Source: Burkholderia gladioli
GTDB lineage: Bacteria > Pseudomonadota > Gammaproteobacteria > Burkholderiales > Burkholderiaceae
Direction: 5' to 3'
DNA: 12,964 bases
Assembly: GCA_009914575.1 (NCBI GenBank)
Contig: WNEB01000023.1
Location: forward strand, 1 to 12,964
This document shows positions 1-7,619 of this stretch, piece after piece. Positions within the stretch are counted from its first letter, which is position 1, and each line of letters begins with the position of its first letter. Position numbers and translations under genes: made by a program. The notes below the pieces were generated by a model. That model was not told where the DNA came from, searched no databases, and saw only the letters and a list, made by a program, of their open reading frames with translations.

Positions 1-126
1 CGAGCCCGTCCGGCGGCGAGGACTTCCCCGCCTTGGGGCGGGGCTAGGGGTGGGAAGATACCGTTTTGCGACGTAGGTTTTCGTACCCCGGCGGCCCTTT
101 TCACCCACTCAAATTTCAAGAGAGCC
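1..126 (-). mobile_element. MITE-like repeat element, left copy (partial)
   Basis: These 126 bases are the reverse complement of 12762-12887 with a single mismatch (position 78 against 12810). The inner end, read on the minus strand, begins GGCTCTCTTGAAATTTGAG and abuts kdpA codons exactly at 126/127. A 7-bp stem with a 4-nt loop (ccccgcc/ggcgggg) lies at 26-43. No transposase is encoded in the visible part. The copy is cut off by the window start, so its outer end, total length and target-site duplication cannot be seen. It is most simply a non-autonomous element or the end of a larger insertion sequence; I cannot assign the IS family. Confidence 0.75.
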
Positions 127-1621
127 GGATTTCCGAGAAGCCGTGCGGCCCCCGGATTGGCGATCCCCGCGCGGCCGGCCTCCGACAGCACCGCGATCGA
201 CGTGCCCACCAGCACCAGCAGCGGCGTGAGCAGCACCACGATCGACACCATCTTCATCTCGAACGATTCGATCTTCTTGCCGACGTATTCGGGCGTGCGG
301 CCGATCATCGGGCCCGCCACGAACACCGCCAGCAGCGCGAACACGAGCATCCCGTACAGGCCGGAGCCCACCCCGCCGAAGATCACCTCGCCGAGCTGGA
401 TCAGCAGCATCGGCACCAGCCCGCCGACCGGCGTCAGCGAATCGTGCGCGCCCGTCCACCGCGCCGCACGAGGCCGCCGTCGTCGCGACCACGAAGATGC
501 TCGTTTGCGCGATGCCGAAGCGGGTTTCCTTGCCTTCCATGTTGCCGCCCGCCTGCAGGTCGCTCGCGCCCTGATCGACGTGCAGCGCCGTGAACTGCGG
601 GTTGCCGCGCTGCTCGGAGGCCGCCTCGACGCCGACCGCCGCCGCGAACGCCACCGTCATCGCCGCGAGCACCGCGACGCCCTGCCGGCGGTCGCCGATC
701 ATGCGGCCGAACACGAGACACAGCGCGACCGGCAGGATCAGGATCGAGAGGATCTGCACCATGTTCGAGAACGGCGTGGGGTTCTCGTACGGATGCGCCG
801 AATTGCCGTTGAAGAAGCCGCCGCCGTTGGTGCCGAGCATCTTGATGGCTTCCTGAGAGGCCGCCGGGCCCATCGCCAGCGTCTGCGTCTTGAGCGGCGT
901 GGCGACCGTCACCGGGTTGCCCTTGTCGTCCTTGACCGGGTTGCCCTGCGCGTCGAGCTTCGGCGCCTGGCAGGTGCTGGCCTGCAGCGTCGGCACGTCG
1001 GTTATAGGCGCGGAAGTTCTGGATCACGCCCTGGCTCATCAGCAGCGCCGCGACCACGACCGACATCGGCACCAGCACCAGCACGTACAGCGTCACGCGC
1101 GTCAGATCGACCCAGAAATTGCCGATCGTCTTCGCCGTGTGACGCGCGAAGCCGCGGATCAGCGCGATCACCACCACGATGCCGGTGGCCGCCGACAGGA
1201 AGTTCTGGACCGTCAGGCCGAGCATCTGCGTCAGATAGCTGACTGTCTGCTCGGGCGAATAGTCCTGCCAGTTGGTGTTGGTGACGAAGCTGATGGCGGT
1301 GTTGAACGCGCCGTCCACCGTCATCGGCGGGAACTGCTGCGGGTTGCCGGGCAGCCATTGCTGGACGCGCAGCAGCGCGTAGAGCACGAACATGCCGAGC
1401 ACGTTGAACGCGATCGTCGCGAACGCGTACTGCTTCCACGACATTTCGGCGCCCGGATCGACGCCCGCGATGCGGTACAGCACGCGTTCGAGCGGCCCGA
1501 ACACGCGCACGATGCGCGACGAGCCGTCCATCACGCGGGTCAGATAGCCGGCGACGGGCACCGCCAGCGCCAGCAGCACGACGAGGAAGATCCCCGCCTG
1601 CAAGAGGTCGTTCGCGCTCAT
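127..1621 (-). pseudogene. kdpA: kdpA, potassium-transporting ATPase subunit A, truncated by the repeat element and frameshifted twice
   Basis: KdpA is the K+-binding, channel-like inner-membrane subunit of the high-affinity KdpFABC pump. The ATG at 1621 overlaps the kdpF stop (ATGA). In sequence order one can follow the hydrophobic N-terminus, the first filter loop TNTNWQDY (about residues 114-121), then the second loop [11 protein letters not shown] and the third loop TTAASCGAV, up to PHGFSEI at 127-150. There the repeat element begins. The missing ~100 residues would contain the fourth filter loop (the SSAANNNGSAF region of the family) and the last membrane segments. Following the protein requires two frame changes. 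One extra base lies near 1002-1005 (after QNFRAY, before TDVPTLQ). Another lies near 444-452 (after CGAVDG, before HDSLTP). Truncation alone should abolish function. The frameshifts may be real or sequencing errors. kdpBC would lie beyond the window start. Confidence 0.9.
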
Positions 1622-1710
1622 TCGATGTCCTCCGCGCGCAGCAGCGCGTAGATCAGATAGGCGAACAGCAGCGCGGTCGAGAGCCCCGCGAGCCACAGCA
1701 TCCAGTTCAT
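1618..1710 (-). CDS. kdpF: KdpF, small membrane subunit of the K+ pump
   Basis: This is a 30-residue single-pass membrane peptide, with hydrophobic core LWLAGLSTALLFAYLIYALL followed by the charged tail RAEDIE. Length and layout match KdpF, which stabilises the KdpABC complex in the inner membrane. Its stop overlaps the kdpA ATG by ATGA, the usual coupling in kdp operons. The start at 1710 likewise overlaps a TGA (1707-1709) that probably ended the preceding small ORF. The gene itself looks intact, but its partner kdpA is broken, so it is probably without function here. Confidence 0.85.
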   Translation of the reverse strand: MNWMLWLAGLSTALLFAYLIYALLRAEDIE

Positions 1711-1813
1711 TGACGCCCCCGCGACCATATTGAGCGAGCTTGTCGCACCCCGCGACGAGCGCGGCGATCAGCACCGAAAACAGTGCGAGACCGCCGATAT
1801 ACAGCGCATCCAT
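1707..1813 (-). pseudogene. Small ORF leading the kdp operon, probably frameshifted
   Basis: It starts at the ATG at 1813, with GGAG about 9 nt upstream (CACGGAGAACACAACA before the ATG). It encodes a short hydrophobic peptide, MDALYIGGLALFSV then a run ending VAGCDKLA. From ATG to the TGA that overlaps the kdpF start is 107 nt, one short of 36 codons. The frame that ends at that TGA reads ARSIWSRGRQ. A single lost base near 1735-1745 would therefore explain the layout. As it stands the frame runs past kdpF and joins kdpA in frame. I recall small hypothetical ORFs ahead of kdpF in Burkholderia, but no function. The frameshift is an inference. Confidence 0.5.
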
Positions 1814-1851
1814 TGTTGTGTTCTCCGTGTTCCTGTCCGAACGGATGCAAC

Positions 1852-1882
1852 GTTATGGGAATGCGCGTAAAGGGCAGGTCAA
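1852..1882 (-). promoter_or_regulatory. Possible kdp promoter
   Basis: On the minus strand TTGACC (1877-1882) is followed after 19 bp by CATAAC (1852-1857). That is a good -35 with a weak -10 and a long spacer. It lies about 40 bp upstream of the first ORF of the kdp operon and just downstream of the paired 16-bp repeats. A response-regulator-dependent promoter often has such a poor core, which would suit KdpE control, but this is inference. Confidence 0.3.
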
Positions 1883-1894
1883 AGGTGGGCTGGC

Positions 1895-1943
1895 GGGGGT
1901 AGAAAGCGCGTAAACGCGGCGGTGGCCGGGGGTAGAAAGCGCG
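1895..1943. repeat. Two direct 16-bp repeats upstream of kdp
   Basis: The sequence gggggtagaaagcgcg occurs at 1895-1910 and again, identical, at 1928-1943. The repeats start 33 bp apart, about three helical turns. They sit immediately upstream of the candidate kdp -35 on the minus strand. The spacing and position suggest a tandem operator, with KdpE the obvious candidate, but no known binding consensus was matched. The distal copy touches the stem of the qor terminator hairpin. Confidence 0.5.
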
Positions 1944-1966
1944 CGGCCGCCCTAAAGGCGGCCGCG
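1942..1966 (-). terminator. Hairpin downstream of the quinone oxidoreductase pseudogene
   Basis: This is a perfect 10-bp stem, cgcggccgcc (1942-1951) with ggcggccgcg (1957-1966), around a 5-nt loop. It lies about 30 bp after the qor stop on the minus strand. The bases after it on that strand (CGCTTTCTAC) contain only a short T run, so it is a weak intrinsic terminator or a transcript-stabilising stem separating qor from kdp. Confidence 0.55.
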
Positions 1967-1994
1967 ACGCGAGGCGGGACGTACGGTTAAACGG

Positions 1995-2847
1995 TCAGGG
2001 CAGCAGGATCGTCGAGCCCGTGGTGCGGCGCGCTTCGAGATCGCGGTGGGCGTCGGGCGCGTGAAGAGCAGCGAGCCGCGCGAGGCGAACTCCTTCGAGT
2101 CGATCGGCTGCAGCGGGCCCGACGCATTGCCGAAACTGACGAACAGGCCGAGCGGCGCCAGGCTGTCGAGCGACGCGCGATGTAGGTGTCCTTGCCGATC
2201 GAGTCGTACACCACCGGCACGCCCGCGCCGTTCGTGATCTCCTTCACGCGCCCGGCGAATTCGGGCTCGCGCGTGTAGACGATCGTGTGGTCGCAGCCAT
2301 GCGCCCTGGCCAGTTCGGCCTTTTCGTCCGAACCGACCGTGCCGATCACCGTCGCGCCGAGCGCCTTGGCCCACTGGCAGACGATCAGCCCGACGCCGCC
2401 GGCGACCGCGTGGATCAGGATGGTGTCGCCGGCCTTGACCGGATAGGTGCGGCGCAGCAGATATTGCGCGGTCAAGCCCTGCAGCATGATCGAGGCGGCG
2501 TCTTCGTAGGTAATCGCGTCGGGCAGCCTGACGATCTTCTCGGCCGGCAGCACGCGTTCCTCGGCATACGAGCCGGGCGGCACGCCGGTGTAGGCGACGC
2601 GGTCGCCCACCTTCAGCGCGGCGACGCCCTCGCCCACCGCCACCACCTCGCCCGCGCCTTCCTGGCCGAGGCCGCCCGGCAGCGGTTGCGGATAAAGGCC
2701 GGTGCGGAAGTAGACGTCGATGTAGTTCAGGCCCACCGCGTGGTGCTTCACGCGCACCTCGCCGGCCTTCGGTTCGCCGACCTCGACATCGACCCACTTC
2801 ATCACTTCCGGGCCGCCCGGCTGGTCGTAACGGATTGCTTTCGGCAT
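1995..2847 (-). pseudogene. NADPH:quinone oxidoreductase (zeta-crystallin-like MDR family), frameshifted and internally deleted
   Basis: The family reduces quinones with NADPH in the cytoplasm and is zinc-free. The ATG at 2847 has AGGAG about 9 nt upstream. The sequence runs well from MPKAIRYDQPGGPEV through GLNYIDVYFRTG and the nucleotide-binding loop AVAGGVG (about 147-153) to YDSIGKDTYIA. At 2174-2179 a 2-nt excess in a CG run shifts the frame; in the new frame the homology resumes as SLDSLAPLG and SFGNASGPL up to LLFTRPT. At about 2050-2053 the text jumps directly to AHRDLEARRTTGSTILLP and the family stop at 1995-1997, in yet another frame. Relative to a usual ~324 residues, roughly 40 codons are missing. 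The native start and stop are both present but cannot be joined. The gene is very likely non-functional unless the indels are sequence errors. Confidence 0.85.
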
Positions 2848-2963
2848 GCGTCGTACTCCTGGTTGGGTGTTCGGGGGAATTCGGCCGTCTGGCGACGGGA
2901 CGCATGATTCTCGCGCGTCGGCGGAATTCCTGCTGAGGGCGGCCCGGCGTGGCCGCTGCCCCG

Positions 2964-3347
2964 CTACCCCAGCCGTCGCACCAGATCGTCGAGCAGCACG
3001 CGCGCCGTCGCCACGTTGGTGGCCACCGGCACGTCGTGCACGTCGCACACGCGCACCAGCGCGTTGATATCGGGATCGTGTGGCTGCGCGGTCATCGGAT
3101 CGCGCAGGAACACCACCATCTGCACTTGGCCAGACGCCAGCTCCGCGCCGATCTGCTGGTCGCCGCCGAGCGGGCCCGACAGCTTGCGCTCGACCTCCAG
3201 CCCGTGCGCGCTCGCGATGCGGTCGCCCGTGGTGCCGGTGGCCACCAGCGTGCAGCGCGCGAGCGTGTCGCGATAGGCGCCCGTGAGCGCGACGATTTCG
3301 TCCTTCTTGGCGTCGTGCGCGATCAGCGCAATCCGGGGTGCATCCAT
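2964..3347 (-). CDS. mgsA: Methylglyoxal synthase
   Basis: MgsA converts dihydroxyacetone phosphate to methylglyoxal and phosphate, a cytosolic bypass that frees phosphate when sugar phosphates accumulate. The protein is 127 residues from the ATG at 3347, which has GAGGA about 9-10 nt upstream. It lacks the N-terminal and C-terminal extensions of the 152-residue E. coli enzyme. Residues equivalent to the E. coli active site are all present: H11 (H19), the phosphate loop TGTTG (37-41), D63 in GPLGGDQQ (D71), D83 (D91), H90 (H98) and D93 (D101). The ATNVATA motif near the C-terminus is also kept. It lies 57 nt downstream of the SDR gene on the same strand, so co-transcription is possible. The gene is intact. 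Confidence 0.95.
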   Translation of the reverse strand: MDAPRIALIAHDAKKDEIVALTGAYRDTLARCTLVATGTTGDRIASAHGLEVERKLSGPLGGDQQIGAELASGQVQMVVFLRDPMTAQPHDPDINALVRVCDVHDVPVATNVATARVLLDDLVRRLG

Positions 3348-3404
3348 GCTGGTCAATCCTCGTGGGTCGAAAGGGACAACGTGCGAGCGCGCGCGGCGCT
3401 CCAC

Positions 3405-4184
3405 TCAGAACGTGCCGGGATAGGCGCCGCCGTCCATCAGCCAGTTCTGGCCCGTGATGTAGCCGGCGTGCACGCTGCAGAGGAACGTGCAGGCCGCGCC
3501 GAATTCGTCGGGCTGCCCGAGCCGGCGCGCTGGAATTTCCTGGGTGCGGCGCGCGCGCATCTCGTCGACGCTCTTGCCGACCGCCTGCGCCGACGCCGTC
3601 AGCGTGGTCTTGATGCGGTCGGTGTCGAACAGGCCCGGCAGCAGGTTGTTGATCGTCACGTTGTGCTCGGCCACCTTGCGCGAGAGCCCCGCGACGAAAC
3701 CCGTCAGCCCCGAGCGCGCGCCGTTCGACAGCGCCAGCACCTCGATCGGCGACTTGACCGACGAGCTCGTGATGTTGACGATGCGCCCGAAGCGGCGCGC
3801 GATCATGCCGTCGATGGTGGCGCGGATCAGCTCGATCGGCGTCAGCATGTTGGCGTCGACGGCGCGGATCCAGTCGTCGCGCGAGAAATCGCGGAAATCG
3901 CCCGGCGGCGGCCCGCCCGCGTTGGTGACGAGGATGTCGGGCTGCGGGCAGGCCGCCAGCGCCAGTTCGCGCCCCTGGGGCGTGGTGATGTCGCAGGCGA
4001 CGGCCGTGACGTCGGCGCCGGTGGTGCGGCGGATGTGCTCGGCGGTTGCGTCGAGCGTTTCCTGGGTGCGCGCCGCGATCACGAGCTTCACGCCTTCGGC
4101 GGCCAGCACCTGCGCGCAGCCGCGTCCGAGTCCCTTGCTGGCCGCGCATACGAGCGCGGTGCGTCCTGCGATTCCGAGATCCAT
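3405..4184 (-). CDS. SDR-family oxidoreductase, atypical (lacks the YxxxK catalytic pair)
   Basis: The protein has 259 residues. The ATG at 4184 is preceded by AAGGAA at about 8 nt. It has a Rossmann fold of FabG-like type: LVCAASKGLGRG (11-22) in the cofactor loop, CD at 64-65, NAG at 88-90, the structural Asn at N112, the catalytic-type Ser at S140, and a C-terminal TGQNWLMDGG. Thirteen residues after S140, where Tyr should be, there is S153, and four further on R157 replaces Lys (LSNGAR). The first Gly of the cofactor loop is also replaced (CAAS for TGxx). This matches a recognised divergent SDR subgroup (BKR-like, cd05344 as I recall it) whose members lack the canonical tetrad. The substrate is unknown, and it may not be a classical dehydrogenase. 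It is annotated in genomes as a 3-oxoacyl-ACP reductase-like protein, a name not supported by the active site. The reading frame is intact. Confidence 0.9.
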   Translation of the reverse strand: MDLGIAGRTALVCAASKGLGRGCAQVLAAEGVKLVIAARTQETLDATAEHIRRTTGADVTAVACDITTPQGRELALAACPQPDILVTNAGGPPPGDFRDFSRDDWIRAVDANMLTPIELIRATIDGMIARRFGRIVNITSSSVKSPIEVLALSNGARSGLTGFVAGLSRKVAEHNVTINNLLPGLFDTDRIKTTLTASAQAVGKSVDEMRARRTQEIPARRLGQPDEFGAACTFLCSVHAGYITGQNWLMDGGAYPGTF

Positions 4185-4319
4185 TCGAGCCGGTTCCTTG
4201 CTGTCAGTGAGCGGCCGCAGCCGCACCGAAGCGACCGCCCGAGCCGGGACGCGGGCGACCGCCGCCGGCGAAACCGCGCGGCAGCCGCCCCGCGCCGCCG
4301 ACCGGACTGCCGCGCGAGA

Positions 4320-4364
4320 GAGGTCGATAATATCCGGATCGCGCCGGCCATCTTCGATAAACTT
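4320..4364. promoter_or_regulatory. Probable divergent promoter region between the SDR gene and upp
   Basis: The 245-nt gap 4185-4429 separates divergent genes. Nearly all of it is very GC-rich, except for a short AT-rich island. On the plus strand GATAAT (4326-4331) and the nearby GATAAACT (4356-4363) are -10-like and about 70-100 nt upstream of the upp ATG. On the minus strand the same island offers TATTAT (4327-4332) for the SDR gene. No convincing -35 was seen. A run of nine C (4390-4398) lies in the probable upp leader. Confidence 0.35.
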
Positions 4365-4429
4365 GCGTCACCCGACCGCGCGACACGCGCCCCCCCCCGA
4401 TCTCCACGCACCGTTTTCCGCCGCCCGTC

Positions 4430-5080
4430 ATGACCCAGGACAGCCGCTTTCCGAACCTTTTTATCCTCGATCACCCGCTGATCCAGCACAAACTCACCCA
4501 CATGCGCGACAAGGACACGTCCACGCGCGCGTTCCGCGAGCTGCTGCGCGAGATCACGATGCTGATGGGCTACGAAATCACGCGCAACCTGCCGATCACC
4601 ACGAAACGGGTCGCCACCCCGCTCGTCGAGATCGACGCGCCCGTGATCGCCGGCAAGAAGCTGGCCATCGTGCCGGTGCTGCGCGCAGGCATCGGCATGT
4701 CGGACGGCCTGCTCGACCTGGTGCCGTCGGCGCGGGTCGGCCACATCGGCGTGTTCCGCGCCGACGACCACCGCCCGGTCGAATACCTGGTGCGGCTGCC
4801 CGATCTCGAAGACCGCAACTTCATCCTGTGCGACCCGATGATCGCCACCGGCTACTCGGTCGTGCACGCCGTGGACGTGCTCAAGCGCCGCAACGTGCCC
4901 GGCGAGCGGATCGCGTTCCTGGCGCCGGTGGCCGCGCCGGAAGGCATCCAGGTGTTCCAGGACGCCCATCCGGACGTCAAGGTCTACGTCGCCTCGCTCG
5001 ATTCGCACCTGAACGACCACGCCTACATCATCCCGGGCCTCGGCGACGCCGGCGACCGCCTGTTCGGCACCAAGAACTGA
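4430..5080 (+). CDS. upp: Uracil phosphoribosyltransferase
   Basis: Upp makes UMP from uracil and PRPP in pyrimidine salvage. It is a cytosolic enzyme of about 210 residues; this one has 216. The PRPP-binding loop is [10 protein letters not shown] (134-143), and the uracil-binding C-terminal segment [15 protein letters not shown] covers 199-213. The N-terminal half contains the family segment [14 protein letters not shown] and [10 protein letters not shown]. The start ATG at 4430 has no obvious Shine-Dalgarno, but the homology begins within a few residues of it. It is transcribed away from the SDR gene and followed by a GC-rich gap before yebC. No uracil permease gene is adjacent. The gene is intact. 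Confidence 0.95.
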   Translation: MTQDSRFPNLFILDHPLIQHKLTHMRDKDTSTRAFRELLREITMLMGYEITRNLPITTKRVATPLVEIDAPVIAGKKLAIVPVLRAGIGMSDGLLDLVPSARVGHIGVFRADDHRPVEYLVRLPDLEDRNFILCDPMIATGYSVVHAVDVLKRRNVPGERIAFLAPVAAPEGIQVFQDAHPDVKVYVASLDSHLNDHAYIIPGLGDAGDRLFGTKN

Positions 5081-5105
5081 GCGGTCGGGCCGGATCGCCC
5101 GCCGC
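5081..5105 (+). terminator. Weak stem-loop just after upp
   Basis: Starting at the base after the upp stop, gcggtcgggc (5081-5090) can pair with gcccgccgc (5097-5105) across a 6-nt loop, with one wobble and one bulge. No T tract follows, so it is at best a pause site, a Rho-linked end or an RNA 3' stabiliser. Confidence 0.25.
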
Positions 5106-5191
5106 ACGCCCCGCATCCATCCCGCCCCGATTCCCCGCGTCACGGCGCCTGGCCCTTTGCACGCGGACGCACCGGGTCGGGTTGCGCCGCA

Positions 5192-5200
5192 TGGTAAAAT
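5192..5200 (+). promoter_or_regulatory. Extended -10 promoter candidate for yebC
   Basis: TGGTAAAAT at 5192-5200 fits the extended -10 pattern TGnTAnAAT, in an otherwise strongly GC-rich gap between upp and yebC. No clear -35 sits at 16-18 bp. If it is used, the yebC mRNA has a leader of about 160 nt. That leader contains a stem, gcctgcgc (5240-5247) with gcgcaggc (5259-5266); I recognise no known riboswitch or leader in it. Confidence 0.45.
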
Positions 5201-5369
5201 CGCGTGCTTAGCGTCCGGAGCCCGTCAGGGGCCGTCCGGGCCTGCGCCCGCATCGCGCGCGCAGGCGCAATCGCGAATCCATCGACATCTCGCGGCTTCG
5301 CCACACGGCGCACCGCAACACATCGCTTAAGACACGCCCGCCGGATCGCGCGGGCGACGGAGAACGGGT

Positions 5370-6098
5370 ATGGCTGGTCATTCCAAATGGGCCAACATCA
5401 AGCATAAGAAGGCAGCGGCCGACGCCAAGCGTGGCAAGGGCTGGACGCGCCTGATCAAGGAAATCCAGGTGGCGGCCCGCCTGGGCGGCGGCGACGCGAA
5501 TTCGAACCCGCGTCTGCGTCTCGCGGTCGACAAGGCCGCTGACGCGAACATGCCGAAGGACAACGTCAAGCGCGCGATCGATCGCGGCGTGGGCGGCGCC
5601 GACGGCGCGAACTACGAGGAAATCCGCTACGAAGGCTACGGCATCGGCGGCGCGGCGATCATCGTCGACACCATGACCGACAACCGCGTGCGCACCGTCG
5701 CGGAAGTCCGTCACGCGTTCTCGAAGTACGGCGGCAACATGGGCACCGACGGTTCGGTCGCGTTCATGTTCGATCACGTCGGCCAGTTCCTGTTCGCGCC
5801 CGGCACCTCGGAAGACGCGCTGATGGAAGCCGCGCTCGAAGCCGGCGCCGACGACGTCAACACCAACGAAGACGGCAGCATCGAGGTGCTGTGCGACTGG
5901 CAGGCCTTCTCCACGGTGAAGGACGCGCTGGAAGCGGTCGGCTTCAAGGCCGAACTCGCCGAAGTCACGATGAAGCCGCAGAACGCAGTCGAATTCTCCG
6001 GCGACGACGCCGTGAAGATGCAGAAGCTGCTCGACGTGCTCGAGGATCTCGACGACGTGCAAGAGGTCTACACGAACGCGGTCATCGGCGACGAATGA
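5370..6098 (+). CDS. yebC: YebC/TACO1-family protein (YebC-type regulator or translation factor)
   Basis: The protein has 242 residues, the usual family length. The ATG at 5370 is preceded by GGAG about 10 nt upstream. The N-terminus [14 protein letters not shown] and the basic helix-rich start are diagnostic. Later family segments include [38 protein letters not shown] and an acidic C-terminal third ending [11 protein letters not shown]. YebC proteins were long annotated as transcriptional regulators. More recent work on YebC/TACO1 members points to relief of ribosome stalling on polyproline, which is knowledge of the family rather than something visible here. The gene stands alone, with its own promoter candidate upstream and terminator downstream. 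Confidence 0.95.
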   Translation: MAGHSKWANIKHKKAAADAKRGKGWTRLIKEIQVAARLGGGDANSNPRLRLAVDKAADANMPKDNVKRAIDRGVGGADGANYEEIRYEGYGIGGAAIIVDTMTDNRVRTVAEVRHAFSKYGGNMGTDGSVAFMFDHVGQFLFAPGTSEDALMEAALEAGADDVNTNEDGSIEVLCDWQAFSTVKDALEAVGFKAELAEVTMKPQNAVEFSGDDAVKMQKLLDVLEDLDDVQEVYTNAVIGDE

Positions 6099-6147
6099 AC
6101 GCGAACCGGTCCGTCTTTCGGGTGAAAGGCGGCCACCGCCAGGTACC

Positions 6148-6188
6148 GCGGTCGGCCCGCTCGATGCGCGCCGACCGCCCTATTTTTT
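6148..6188 (+). terminator. Rho-independent terminator of yebC
   Basis: The stem gcggtcggc (6148-6156) pairs perfectly with gccgaccgc (6170-6178) across a 13-nt loop. It is followed by ccta and six T (6183-6188). It lies about 50 nt after the yebC stop and just before purD, so the two genes are probably separate transcription units. Confidence 0.8.
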
Positions 6189-6205
6189 AGTCTGCGGGGA
6201 TTCCC

Positions 6206-7480
6206 ATGAAACTACTCGTCGTCGGTTCCGGCGGCCGCGAACATGCGCTCGCCTGGAAGCTCGCCCAGTCGCCGCGCGTTCAGACCGTCTACGTTGCACC
6301 CGGCAACGGCGGCACCGCGCAGGACGCGCGGCTGAAGAACATCGATCTGACCTCGCTCGACGATCTGGCCGATTTCGCCGAAGCCGAGCAGGTGGCGTTC
6401 ACGCTGGTCGGCCCGGAAGCGCCGCTCGCGGCCGGCATCGTCAACCACTTCCGCCAGCGCGGCCTCAAGGTGTTCGGCCCGACCCGCGAAGCGGCCCAGC
6501 TCGAAATCTCGAAGGATTTCGCCAAGGCGTTCATGAAGCGCCACGGCATCCCCACGACCGAGTACGAAACCTTCACCGACGCCGCCGCGCACGCCTACCT
6601 CTACGCCAAGGGCGCCCCGATCGTGGTCAAGGCCGACGGCCTGGCCGCGGGCAAGGGCGTGGTCGTGGCGATGTCGCTGGAAGAAGCGCACGACGCCGTC
6701 GACATGATGCTGTCGGGCAACAAGCTCGGCGACGCCGGCGCGCGCGTCGTGATCGAGGAATTCCTCGACGGCGAGGAAGCCAGCTTCATCGTCATGGTGG
6801 ACGGCAAGCATGCGCTGGCGCTGGCCTCGAGCCAGGATCACAAGCGCCTGCTCGACGGCGACCGCGGCCCCAACACGGGCGGCATGGGCGCCTACTCGCC
6901 GGCGCCGATCGTCACGCCGCAGATGCACGCGCGCGTGATGCGCGAAATCATCATGCCGACGGTGCGCGGCATGGAAAACGACGGCATCCGCTTCACCGGC
7001 TTCCTGTATGCGGGCCTGATGATCGACAAGGACGGCAACCCGCGCACGCTCGAATTCAACTGCCGCATGGGCGACCCGGAAACGCAGCCGATCATGGCGC
7101 GCCTGAAGAGCGATTTCTCGAAGGTCGTCGAACAGGCGATCGCGGGCACGCTCGACACGGTCGAGCTCGAATGGGACCGCCGCACCGCGCTCGGCGTGGT
7201 GCTGGCCGCGCACGGCTATCCGGATTCGCCGCGCAAGGGCGATCGCATCAACGACATCCCCGAGGAAACCGGCCATTCGGTCACGTTCCACGCCGGCACG
7301 ACCCACGACGGCGACAAGCTCGTCACGTCGGGCGGTCGCGTGCTGTGCGTGGTCGGGCTGTCGGATTCGGTGCGCGGCGCGCAGCAGGCCGCCTACGACG
7401 CGATCAACCAGATCAACTTCGAAGGCATGCAGTACCGCCGCGACATCGGCCATCGCGCGCTGAACCGCAAGCAGGGCTGA
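6206..7480 (+). CDS. purD: Phosphoribosylamine--glycine ligase (GAR synthetase)
   Basis: PurD joins phosphoribosylamine and glycine with ATP, the second step of de novo purine synthesis in the cytosol. The protein has 424 residues, full length for the family. The N-terminal loop GSGGREHAL is at 7-15. The ATP-grasp motif [13 protein letters not shown] begins at K142, and [14 protein letters not shown] begins at D219. The metal and ATP-binding segment [13 protein letters not shown] follows, and the C-terminal domain ends [14 protein letters not shown]. The ATG at 6206 has GGGGA about 6 nt upstream. It begins right after the yebC terminator and ends at a strong terminator, so it appears to be a single-gene unit. 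No other pur genes are adjacent. The gene is intact. Confidence 0.97.
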   Translation: MKLLVVGSGGREHALAWKLAQSPRVQTVYVAPGNGGTAQDARLKNIDLTSLDDLADFAEAEQVAFTLVGPEAPLAAGIVNHFRQRGLKVFGPTREAAQLEISKDFAKAFMKRHGIPTTEYETFTDAAAHAYLYAKGAPIVVKADGLAAGKGVVVAMSLEEAHDAVDMMLSGNKLGDAGARVVIEEFLDGEEASFIVMVDGKHALALASSQDHKRLLDGDRGPNTGGMGAYSPAPIVTPQMHARVMREIIMPTVRGMENDGIRFTGFLYAGLMIDKDGNPRTLEFNCRMGDPETQPIMARLKSDFSKVVEQAIAGTLDTVELEWDRRTALGVVLAAHGYPDSPRKGDRINDIPEETGHSVTFHAGTTHDGDKLVTSGGRVLCVVGLSDSVRGAQQAAYDAINQINFEGMQYRRDIGHRALNRKQG

Positions 7481-7490
7481 ACGTGCTTGC

Positions 7491-7525
7491 CGCCGCCCGG
7501 TGCGCGTGCGCCGGGCGGCGTTTTT
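7491..7525 (+). terminator. Rho-independent terminator of purD
   Basis: A perfect 10-bp stem, cgccgcccgg (7491-7500) with ccgggcggcg (7511-7520), surrounds a 10-nt loop and is followed directly by five T (7521-7525). It starts 11 nt after the purD stop. It is a textbook intrinsic terminator. Confidence 0.92.
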
Positions 7526-7566
7526 CATGGTGCGCCGCCCGGCGCCGGGGCATCCGGACCGGAAGG

Positions 7567-7574
7567 TCTACAAT
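7567..7574 (+). promoter_or_regulatory. -10 candidate for the hemF operon
   Basis: TCTACAAT at 7567-7574 contains TACAAT (7569-7574), one of few AT-rich hexamers between the purD terminator and hemF. It lies 46 nt upstream of the hemF ATG. No good -35 is visible at the expected distance. Because a strong terminator precedes it, the hemF-rng run needs a promoter here. Confidence 0.45.
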
Positions 7575-7619
7575 CCCGGCACCCGGCTCCCGAGCGAGCC
7601 GCGCCCTCTTTCCGACGTC

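Noticed and set aside
434..1813. A single 459-residue open frame joining the leading small ORF to kdpA
   Set aside because: The fusion depends on a one-base loss and runs through kdpF in the wrong frame. kdpA has its own coupled ATG at 1621, and the end of the frame is out of register with KdpA homology.
2949..5211. Long plus-strand open frames opposite mgsA and the SDR gene, running into upp
   Set aside because: They are antisense or shifted readings of strong genes, rich in Arg/Ala/His as expected from GC-rich shadows, with no recognisable family.
5201..5369. Possible riboswitch or regulatory RNA in the yebC leader
   Set aside because: One 8-bp stem is visible, but no known leader consensus, terminator or attenuator pair was found. 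GC-rich DNA gives such stems by chance.
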